Below, in pieces: positions 1 to 6,276 of a stretch of 13,818 nt of DNA; position 1 is the first letter of the stretch; every line of letters starts with the position of its first letter. This stretch comes from Bacteroidetes bacterium HGW-Bacteroidetes-12 (GTDB lineage Bacteria > Bacteroidota > Bacteroidia > Flavobacteriales_E > Vicingaceae). The notes beneath the pieces are model-generated. The model was not told where the DNA came from. It worked only from the letters and a program-made list of their open reading frames with translations, and ran no database searches. Position numbers and translations under genes: made by a program. Where the stretch lies: the NCBI GenBank assembly GCA_002841035.1, contig PHDR01000032.1:1-13818 (forward strand). The letters are read 5' to 3'.

Positions 1-278
1 ATTCAATCAATGATTTATGGATGTTTACTGGCGATTTGTTTGCCATGAACGAAGTAGATGAAATTTTAATTAAAGAAGGAATTGCTTTTGATTTAAATGA
101 ACTAAAAAAACAATGGAATAACACAGTAAACGAAGTGCTTAATAGGGCTACATTGCAACGCCCCGAAGATGGTTTTATGCAAAAAGGAAGACTAGAAGGT
201 CGTCATGCCGAATGTTTAGGACACTTGTTGGCAGAAATGCAATTTTTACCTCGGGCTTATCCTGAGGCTAAATGGTAG
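1..278 (+). CDS. paaC: Phenylacetyl-CoA epoxidase subunit PaaC, 3' end (partial)
   Basis: This is the C-terminal end of PaaC, the structural partner of the catalytic subunit PaaA in the ring-1,2-phenylacetyl-CoA epoxidase of aerobic phenylacetate degradation. The frame is already open at the left edge, where it reads SINDLW before the first ATG at 21, so the gene starts outside the window and that ATG is internal. The call rests on the C-terminal signature: a G-R-x-x-x-H-x-E-C-L-G-H-L-L-A-E-M-Q core followed by a PRAYPEAKW ending, closely resembling the family's LGYLLAEMQ-x-L-x-RAYP-x-W end. The stop is TAG at 276-278. paaD lies on the same strand about 1.15 kb downstream, separated by an acyltransferase gene. 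This supports a paa operon and makes the interruption noteworthy. Confidence 0.88.
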   Translation, partial: SINDLWMFTGDLFAMNEVDEILIKEGIAFDLNELKKQWNNTVNEVLNRATLQRPEDGFMQKGRLEGRHAECLGHLLAEMQFLPRAYPEAKW

Positions 279-338
279 ATGAGTAGAAAGTTTGTAAGAT
301 TCATAAAGTAGAAAATTAAAACCTAATCATTTAACCTT

Positions 339-386
339 ATGAACTTATACCTTTATGAACTTGTGATTTTATGAACTACGTTACCC
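339..386 (+). repeat. Three 16-bp units starting ATGAAC before the acyltransferase
   Basis: ATGAAC occurs at 339, 355 and 371, exactly 16 bp apart, and the sequence after each copy is partly conserved (ATGAACTT in the first two, ATGAACTAC in the third). The third copy is the start codon of the acyltransferase. The first opens an 11-codon mini-ORF (MNLYLYELVIL) whose TGA stop at 372-374 overlaps that start codon as ATGA. The periodicity is seen directly; any role as a leader peptide or recombination trace is inference. Confidence 0.5.
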
Positions 387-1435
387 AGCTTACGTTTTTT
401 AGATTTTTAGCAGCTGTTTTAGTTGTTGTTTTTCATTACGGACACACTACTTACCCTTTTAACACTAGTTTAATTAGACAACTTTTATCGCACGGACAAG
501 TTGCTGTTAGTTTTTTCTTTTTTTTATCGGGGGTGGTACTAACAATTAATTATTTAAACGCTCCGAACCTTTCTTTTAAATCATTTTTTCTGAAAAGAAT
601 TGCTCGTATATACCCAATTTACATACTTGCATTTGCTTCAACGCTACTTCTTACCATATTTATCAATGGTTCTCGCCCGAGTGTAATTAGTATTATTTTA
701 CAAGCATTTTCTGTGCATGCCTGGGTGCCAAAATTCGCACTTCAAATCAACTATCCATCATGGTCAATTGCAGTTGAAGTGTTCTTTTATTTACTTTTTC
801 CAGTCCTGGTTCAATACCTGAATAAAAAAGCATTTGACAAACAAATTTTACTTATTGTTGTTTTTTGGATAATAAGTACTACAATCAGTTTTCTATTGAA
901 CACCTATTATTACCAACCTAATACAACTAATTTTGGAAAGTTTTTAATGTATTTTCCATTATTACATCTAAATACATTCTTAGTTGGAATTTTAGCTGGA
1001 ATTGTACTATTGAAATTTAAGGAAAAAGCAGAAAAATTAAGATGGTTTTCAAGATTGAGTTACCTATTGGGTATGGTAATTATATTTTTGCTTTTTACTA
1101 ACAAAACCTCATTAGCTTTATATATGAATAATGGGTTATTATCTCCTTTATTTTTTATGATTATTGTTGGAATAGCATTTGACGTTTCACCTTTAACAAA
1201 AACATTAAGTAATAAATTTTTAGTGTTTTTAGGTAACAGTAGTTATTCCATTTATATTTTACAATATCCTGTTTATATTTTAATGCAAACAGTTTTACAA
1301 GAAAAAGTGTTTCAAGGTAAAGCATTCTATTTATATTTGACAACTTTATTGTTAATAAGTGGGTTACTATATACTTTTTTTGAAAAAAAAGCAAGATTTC
1401 TTTTATTATCAAGGTGGCAACTAACAAAAAAATGA
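371..1435 (+). CDS. Acyltransferase 3 family membrane protein (OafA/YrhL type)
   Basis: This is an integral membrane acyltransferase of the acyltransferase-3 family, which moves acyl groups, often acetyl, onto sugars or other cell-surface molecules. The acceptor cannot be told from sequence. Family marks are FRFLAA...VFHYGH near residue 10-25 (conserved membrane His), FFLSGVVLT, the LKRIARIYPIY segment (R-x-x-R-I-x-P), and PSWSIAVEVFFYLLFP around residues 130-147. Many hydrophobic helices run through the 354 residues, a normal family length, and the end is a short basic tail. The start at 371 puts the first helix and its His at the expected place. It sits between paaC and paaD, and its TGA (1433-1435) overlaps the ATG of paaD (1432-1434), so translation is probably coupled. 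Nothing known about phenylacetate breakdown needs this enzyme, so the position suggests insertion into the operon. Confidence 0.85.
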   Translation: MNYVTQLTFFRFLAAVLVVVFHYGHTTYPFNTSLIRQLLSHGQVAVSFFFFLSGVVLTINYLNAPNLSFKSFFLKRIARIYPIYILAFASTLLLTIFINGSRPSVISIILQAFSVHAWVPKFALQINYPSWSIAVEVFFYLLFPVLVQYLNKKAFDKQILLIVVFWIISTTISFLLNTYYYQPNTTNFGKFLMYFPLLHLNTFLVGILAGIVLLKFKEKAEKLRWFSRLSYLLGMVIIFLLFTNKTSLALYMNNGLLSPLFFMIIVGIAFDVSPLTKTLSNKFLVFLGNSSYSIYILQYPVYILMQTVLQEKVFQGKAFYLYLTTLLLISGLLYTFFEKKARFLLLSRWQLTKK

Positions 1436-1935
1436 ACTACAAAGAAAAATATACACCCCAACAGATTTGGGATTTTCTCTCCGAAATTCCTGATCCAGAA
1501 ATTCCTGTTATTACCCTTGTTGATTTAGGTGTTTTAAGAGAAATAGAAATTTTATCAGATAAAATTATTGTTACAATAACTCCAACATATAGCGGTTGCC
1601 CTGCAATGAAACTGTTTGAAGATGAAATTATAAAAAAATTACATGCTGAAGGCATTGAAAACGTGGAGCTAAAAATGGTTTATTCTCCTGCTTGGACAAC
1701 CGATTGGATGAGCGATGAAGCATTGAAAAAGCTAAATAAATACGGGATAGCACCACCAGTTAAAGGTTCAAACGATAAAGGTGTATTGTTTGAAAACGGA
1801 CCTAAAATTGTTCCTTGTCCTCAATGTCATTCAAAAAACACAGTTTTAAAAAGTCAATTTGGCTCAACAGCCTGCAAGGCACTCTATCAATGTGAGGATT
1901 GCTTAGAACCTTTTGATTATTTTAAATGTATTTGA
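1432..1935 (+). CDS. paaD: Phenylacetate degradation protein PaaD (MIP18/DUF59 family)
   Basis: PaaD is the accessory protein of the phenylacetyl-CoA epoxidase system and is thought to help mature its iron or iron-sulfur centres. The N-terminal two thirds is a MIP18/DUF59 domain: DPEIPVITLVDLGVLR at about residues 20-35, the SGCPAM loop with its Cys, and a VYSPAWTTDWM segment. The C-terminal part is a zinc-ribbon-like module with CPQC, ACKALYQCEDC and the ending EPFDYFKC, very close to the classical PaaD end. A GTG at 1414 is in frame, but ATG at 1432 is preferred because it gives the normal N-terminus and overlaps the previous stop as ATGA. The length of 167 aa fits the family. No paaE (reductase) follows: the next gene is convergent. 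Confidence 0.92.
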   Translation: MNYKEKYTPQQIWDFLSEIPDPEIPVITLVDLGVLREIEILSDKIIVTITPTYSGCPAMKLFEDEIIKKLHAEGIENVELKMVYSPAWTTDWMSDEALKKLNKYGIAPPVKGSNDKGVLFENGPKIVPCPQCHSKNTVLKSQFGSTACKALYQCEDCLEPFDYFKCI

Positions 1936-1938
1936 AAA

Positions 1939-2814
1939 TTAATACAAATCTCCTGTTTCTATACGTAAGTATTTTCTAACTGCCAAGTTGGTAGAAATCC
2001 AAGAAATAATAATTCCTATAATAATTATTATTAAAAATAACGCTCCATACAACTCGATGTTTTTAAAATCAATCAATTGAGGATATTGTTTTTGAAGATA
2101 ATATAAAATGGTAACTATTAATCCTATTGCTATAAATGCACTAACAATTCCGTTGCCAATTCCTTGCAGCACAAATGGTCGCCTAATAAAAGAATGACGT
2201 GCTCCTACCAACTGCATGGTTTTAATTAAAAATCGTTTGGAATAGATTGATAACCGTATCGTATTATTAATAAGTGCTGTGGCTATTATTAGCAACAATC
2301 CACTAAAAGCCAACATATAAAAACTAATTTTTTTCACATTTTGATTAACTAAACTCACCAAATCTTTTTGATAAAAAACCTCTTTCACATTTGTATTTTT
2401 TAATAAATCAGCTTCAATAATAACCAAACTATCTGTATTGGCATAATCCGCTATTAATTTAATATCAATGGAAGGTAATAATGGGTTATACCCTAAAAAA
2501 GAAATAAAATCTTCGCCCAACTCATTTTTTAATTGAACAGCCGCTGAATCAGGATGTATAAAATTAGTGCTTTTTACATAACTTTCAGCATCTAATGATT
2601 TTTTAATCTGATTGATGTCCACATCTTTAATTCCATCTTTTAAAATAATAGAAAAACCAATGTTTTCCTTTACATGATTAGAAATTTGTTGCGTGTTTAA
2701 TAAAATTAACCCTAAAATCCCTAACATAAAAAGCACTAAAGAAATACTAATGATAGTAGTGAAATAAGAGGATATTAATCTTCTTTTCGCATGTGATTGA
2801 TGATTAGCTGACAT
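1939..2814 (-). CDS. ftsX: Cell division protein FtsX (ABC transporter permease)
   Basis: FtsX is the membrane partner of the ATPase FtsE; the complex links the division machinery to peptidoglycan hydrolase activation. The 291-residue protein has the standard layout: a short basic cytoplasmic N-terminus, TM1 at about 15-40, an extracytoplasmic domain to about 165, then three helices near 165-190, 215-243 and 256-280. The conserved cytoplasmic stretch TMQLVGARHSFIRRPFVLQG before TM3 is diagnostic of FtsX. The last helix holds a run of five isoleucines encoded by ATT/ATA-type codons. ftsE is not in the window, as is common in Bacteroidota, where the two are often apart. The gene is convergent with paaD (3 bases between stops) and divergent from leuS. 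Confidence 0.9.
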   Translation of the reverse strand: MSANHQSHAKRRLISSYFTTIISISLVLFMLGILGLILLNTQQISNHVKENIGFSIILKDGIKDVDINQIKKSLDAESYVKSTNFIHPDSAAVQLKNELGEDFISFLGYNPLLPSIDIKLIADYANTDSLVIIEADLLKNTNVKEVFYQKDLVSLVNQNVKKISFYMLAFSGLLLIIATALINNTIRLSIYSKRFLIKTMQLVGARHSFIRRPFVLQGIGNGIVSAFIAIGLIVTILYYLQKQYPQLIDFKNIELYGALFLIIIIIGIIISWISTNLAVRKYLRIETGDLY

Positions 2815-2880
2815 AATTAATTATCCAATTTTTTAATTAGTAAAATAGAAATGTAAGCTTTTAACTTACACTTGCTTTTC

Positions 2881-2888
2881 CAAAATTA
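2881..2888 (-). promoter_or_regulatory. Candidate -7 box for ftsX
   Basis: On the minus strand this reads TAATTTTG, an exact match to the Bacteroidota -7 consensus TAnnTTTG, 66 bases before the ftsX ATG. A second match, TATTTTTG, lies at 2893-2900. No clear -33 box was found for either, so the site is only plausible. Confidence 0.35.
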
Positions 2889-2914
2889 CCAACAAAAATA
2901 CAGCTATTATTTGT

Positions 2915-2922
2915 TAATTTCG
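2915..2922 (+). promoter_or_regulatory. Candidate -7 box for leuS
   Basis: The string TAATTTCG followed by CACC differs by one base from TAnnTTTG. It lies 25 bases before the leuS ATG, giving a leader of about 20 bases. The -33 element is not obvious. Confidence 0.4.
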
Positions 2923-2947
2923 CACCTCATTTAAAGACTTATTAACG

Positions 2948-5900
2948 ATGCAATATCAATTTAACGAGATTGAAAAGAAATGGCAACAATATTGGGCAGA
3001 TAACAAAACTTTTGCGGCTCATAACAATAGTGTTAAACCAAAATATTATGTGTTAGATATGTTTCCTTATCCATCTGGAGCTGGTTTGCACGTTGGGCAT
3101 CCGCTTGGCTACATTGCTTCCGATGTGGTGGCTCGTTTTAAAAGATTGCAAGGCTACAATGTGCTGCACCCAATGGGCTACGATTCGTTTGGATTACCTG
3201 CCGAACAATATGCTATTCAAACAGGGCAACATCCTGCCACAACCACAAAAACCAACATTGAAGGCGGTGTGGATAAACAAGGAAATGTTATTCCTGGTTA
3301 TAGAAAACAATTAGACAAAATAGGTTTTTCGTTCGATTGGGATAGAGAAGTGAGAACTTCCGACCCTAATTACTATAAATGGACGCAATGGATTTTTAAG
3401 CAATTATTTAATTCGTGGTACAATAAAAATACTAACAAAGCCGAAAAAATAGACACTTTAATTGAACAATTTAAAACCAACGGAAATGCTGCGATAAATG
3501 CAGTTTGTGATGATGTAGCAACTTTTTCTGCCACCGATTGGAACAGTTGGAGCGAAGAAAAACAACAGCAACTACTCTTAAATTATCGCATTGCGTTTTT
3601 ATCCGATACTTGGGTAAATTGGTGTCCTGCTTTGGGAACAGTGTTGGCAAATGATGAAATTAAAGATGGTGTTTCTGAGCGTGGCGGACACCCTGTGGAG
3701 CAAAAATTAATGCGACAATGGAGCATGCGAATTACTGCTTATGCCGAGCGATTAATAAGTGGGTTGGAAAATTTAGACTGGTCAGATTCTATTAAAGATA
3801 TTCAAAAAAACTGGATAGGAAAAAGTGAAGGAGCATCTGTAAAGTTCGCAATCCACAATTCTCAGTCTTCAAACCAACCCTTGCAGACTGAGAATTGTGA
3901 ACTGAAAACTAGTTTTATTGAAGTTTTCACCACCCGCCCCGATACCATTTTTGGCGTTTCGTTTATGGTATTAGCTCCCGAACACGAATTGGTAGATATG
4001 ATTACCACTGCTGAACAAAAAGGAGAAATTGAAGCGTACAAAAAAGTTGCTTCGCTAAAATCGGAACGAGACAGACAATCGGACATTAAAAACATTACTG
4101 GAGCGTTTACTGGAGCGTTTGCTATACATCCTTTTACAGGAGAAAAAATACAAATTTGGATAGGCGATTATGTGTTGGCAACCTACGGAACAGGTGCAGT
4201 TATGGCAGTGCCTTGTGGCGACCAACGTGATTGGGATTTTGCCAAGCATTTTAACATCGAAATAAAAAATATTTTTAAAGATAAAGACATTTCTGCCGCA
4301 GCTTACACCGAAAAAGATGCCATCATTGCCAATTCCGATTTTTTAAACGATTTACCAGCCAAAGCAGCCATAAAAAAAGCCATTGCCGAAATTGAAAAAC
4401 GAGGTTTTGGTAAAGGAAAAACACAATACCGTTTGCGTGATGCTGTTTTCTCTCGTCAGCGCTATTGGGGAGAACCATTTCCTGTTTATTACAAAAACGA
4501 AATGCCTTATTTGATTGATGATGAACAGTTGCCTGTTGTATTGCCCGAAGTAGATAAGTATTTGCCTACAGAAGATGGTAAACCGCCTTTGGGAAATGCT
4601 AAAGCATGGCATTGGGACGAACAAAATAAAAAAATAGTAGCTATTCCTCATGGACAAAAGCCCCCTTCGGGGGTTTGGGGGCTTGAACTCAACACCATGC
4701 CAGGTTGGGCGGGAAGCAGTTGGTATTTTTTGCGTTATATGGATGCCAATAACGATAACGAGTTTGTGGCTAAAGACAACGTAAACTATTGGCAAAATGT
4801 GGATTTGTATATTGGCGGAGCCGAACACGCCACAGGGCATTTGTTGTACGCTCGTTTTTGGACCAAGTTTTTGTTCGATTTAGGCTACATACCTTTTGAT
4901 GAGCCATTTAAAAAAATGATTAATCAAGGAATGATACAGGGGAATAGTGCGTTGGTTTATAGAATACATAAAGACACAGGTATGATTTCTGGAGAAGATG
5001 GAGCAAAACCACCTATTTCACCTGATGTTTTTCCTGAACTATTTGTTTCAAAAGGTGTTTATGAAAAATGGCTTAGACCAACAAAAGATTACCCTGAAAA
5101 CATATCATTAGGAGAAAGCATTGAAATTGATAAAGAAAATACACCGACATTTGATTTTAGAGATAAATTAGAATCAAAAGTCACAGAAATTCAAATAAAA
5201 TATGTTAACGATGCAAAAAAAAATAAAGAGTTTACAGATAATTATCAAGTAACTTATAATTACAACATTCCTATTGATGCAGATGGACATGTCTTTTTTT
5301 CTTCAACTAGAATGGTTGACATCAATTTCTTAGATGGTGATAAACTTGATATTGAAAAATTCAGAAATTGGAGAGATGAATATAAAAATGCTGTGTTTAT
5401 CTTAGAAGATGGTTCTGTCGATGAACCAAACCCCTCCCCTTTGGGGAGGTCGGGAGGGGCTTTCATCGTTTCCCGAGAAGTAGAAAAAATGTCAAAATCG
5501 AAATTCAATGTGCAAACGCCCGATGAGTTGGTAGAAAAATATGGGGCAGATACTTTACGTTGTTACGAAATGTTTTTAGGTCCGCTAGAGCAACACAAAC
5601 CGTGGGACACACAAGGAATTACAGGTGTACATAATTTTTTAAAGAAAGTTTGGAGATTGTTCCATTCAGGAGAAAACGAAAGTTTTTACGTTGACAACTC
5701 TCCCCTTTCGGAGGAGTCGGAGGGGGCTTTAAAATCTTTACACAAAACCATTAAAAAGGTAAAAGAAGACATGGATCGTTTTTCGTTTAACACGCCTGTT
5801 TCGGCTTTTATGATTTGTGTAAACGAATTAACTGCTCTTAAATGCAACAAGCGTGAAATTTTAGAACCTTTATTAATTATTTTAGCACCTTATGCTCCGC

Positions 5901-6181
5901 ACATAACCGAAGAATTATGGGCTAAATTGGGCAATAATGAAAGTATAACTTATGCTGTTTTACCAAAACACAATGAAGCCTATTTGGTTGAAAATAACCA
6001 TAAATACCCAGTGTCGTTTAACGGTAAAATGCGTTTTATGTTAGAATTACCAACCACCTTAACTACAACAGAAATAGAAAAAGAAGTATTAGCCAACGAA
6101 CAAACTGTAAAATATTTAGAAGGTAAAGCACCTAAAAAAGTAATTATAGTTCCAAACAAAATTGTGAATGTGGTGGTGTAA
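2948..6181 (+). CDS. leuS: Leucyl-tRNA synthetase, unusually long
   Basis: This class I aminoacyl-tRNA synthetase charges tRNA-Leu in the cytoplasm and edits wrong amino acids. The HIGH motif is HVGH at residues 48-51, the editing domain carries TTRPDT at 328-333 and GTGAVMAVPCGDQRDWDFA around residue 415-435, the catalytic WAGSSWYFLRYMD stretch is near 588-600, and KMSKS lies at 847-851. A tRNA-binding helical domain and a small C-terminal domain follow, so the enzyme looks complete and active. At 1077 aa it exceeds the E. coli enzyme (860) and, from memory, other Bacteroidota enzymes (about 920-950). The excess comes from a poorly conserved segment of about 110 residues (674-785) and from short palindrome-derived pieces near residues 303-318, 571-579, 828-839 and 917-928, listed separately. 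All lie between the core motifs and none breaks the frame. Confidence 0.96.
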   Translation: MQYQFNEIEKKWQQYWADNKTFAAHNNSVKPKYYVLDMFPYPSGAGLHVGHPLGYIASDVVARFKRLQGYNVLHPMGYDSFGLPAEQYAIQTGQHPATTTKTNIEGGVDKQGNVIPGYRKQLDKIGFSFDWDREVRTSDPNYYKWTQWIFKQLFNSWYNKNTNKAEKIDTLIEQFKTNGNAAINAVCDDVATFSATDWNSWSEEKQQQLLLNYRIAFLSDTWVNWCPALGTVLANDEIKDGVSERGGHPVEQKLMRQWSMRITAYAERLISGLENLDWSDSIKDIQKNWIGKSEGASVKFAIHNSQSSNQPLQTENCELKTSFIEVFTTRPDTIFGVSFMVLAPEHELVDMITTAEQKGEIEAYKKVASLKSERDRQSDIKNITGAFTGAFAIHPFTGEKIQIWIGDYVLATYGTGAVMAVPCGDQRDWDFAKHFNIEIKNIFKDKDISAAAYTEKDAIIANSDFLNDLPAKAAIKKAIAEIEKRGFGKGKTQYRLRDAVFSRQRYWGEPFPVYYKNEMPYLIDDEQLPVVLPEVDKYLPTEDGKPPLGNAKAWHWDEQNKKIVAIPHGQKPPSGVWGLELNTMPGWAGSSWYFLRYMDANNDNEFVAKDNVNYWQNVDLYIGGAEHATGHLLYARFWTKFLFDLGYIPFDEPFKKMINQGMIQGNSALVYRIHKDTGMISGEDGAKPPISPDVFPELFVSKGVYEKWLRPTKDYPENISLGESIEIDKENTPTFDFRDKLESKVTEIQIKYVNDAKKNKEFTDNYQVTYNYNIPIDADGHVFFSSTRMVDINFLDGDKLDIEKFRNWRDEYKNAVFILEDGSVDEPNPSPLGRSGGAFIVSREVEKMSKSKFNVQTPDELVEKYGADTLRCYEMFLGPLEQHKPWDTQGITGVHNFLKKVWRLFHSGENESFYVDNSPLSEESEGALKSLHKTIKKVKEDMDRFSFNTPVSAFMICVNELTALKCNKREILEPLLIILAPYAPHITEELWAKLGNNESITYAVLPKHNEAYLVENNHKYPVSFNGKMRFMLELPTTLTTTEIEKEVLANEQTVKYLEGKAPKKVIIVPNKIVNVVV
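3854..3899. repeat. Palindromic element A inside leuS (15-bp arms)
   Basis: The arms CACAATTCTCAGTCT (3854-3868) and AGACTGAGAATTGTG (3885-3899) are perfect inverted repeats around a 16-base centre. The element is translated in frame as residues 303-318 of LeuRS, just after the GKSEGASVKF strand and before the TTRPDT editing motif. Homologues as remembered have a much shorter link here. Confidence 0.8.
4658..4684. repeat. Palindromic element B inside leuS (G/C-rich)
   Basis: AAGCCCCC (4658-4665) and GGGGGCTT (4677-4684) form 8-bp arms, and a second GGGGG at 4669-4673 gives an alternative inner hairpin. The element is translated in frame as about residues 571-579 (KPPSGVWGL), directly before the conserved NTMPGWAGSSWY motif. 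Such G/C blocks stand out in this A+T-rich gene. Confidence 0.75.
5429..5464. repeat. Palindromic element C inside leuS (36 bp, 12 codons)
   Basis: An outer pair CCCCTCCC (5431-5438) / GGGAGGGG (5452-5459) and an inner pair CCTCCCC (5433-5439) / GGGGAGG (5443-5449) can form alternative hairpins. The element is translated as NPSPLGRSGGAF, residues 828-839, eight codons before KMSKS. It is related to element D. Confidence 0.78.
5696..5731. repeat. Palindromic element D inside leuS, degenerate copy of C
   Basis: An ungapped alignment with element C gives 25 identical bases of 36. Both begin with an AAC codon and end GGG-GCT-TTn in the same reading frame. The translation is NSPLSEESEGAL, residues 917-928, before the LHKTIKK helix. 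The hairpin potential is weaker than in C (CTCC 5700-5703 with GGAG 5710-5713), as expected of an older copy. Confidence 0.6.
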
Positions 6182-6276
6182 TTAAAGCCACTATTTTACA
6201 TGGAAATAGAACTATTTATCAAATTTATCGTAACGGCATAGGGCAATTAATTATTAACAACAAATACTTTAAAAAC

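Noticed and set aside
1161..1427. Minus-strand ORF of 88 codons inside the acyltransferase
   Set aside because: It is antisense to a clearly coding membrane protein; its composition is the mirror of A+T-rich helices and no family is recognisable.
4658..4684. G/C-rich hairpin as an intrinsic terminator within leuS
   Set aside because: It lies in the middle of an intact essential gene and is not followed by a proper T-run; it is better explained as a repeat element.
4352..4840. Minus-strand ORF of 162 codons inside leuS
   Set aside because: It lies opposite conserved LeuRS motifs, including the WAGSSWYF stretch, and has no plausible domain.
5260..5508. Minus-strand ORF of 82 codons across element C
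   Set aside because: It is a shadow of leuS; its Pro/Gly-rich part is just the palindrome read backwards.
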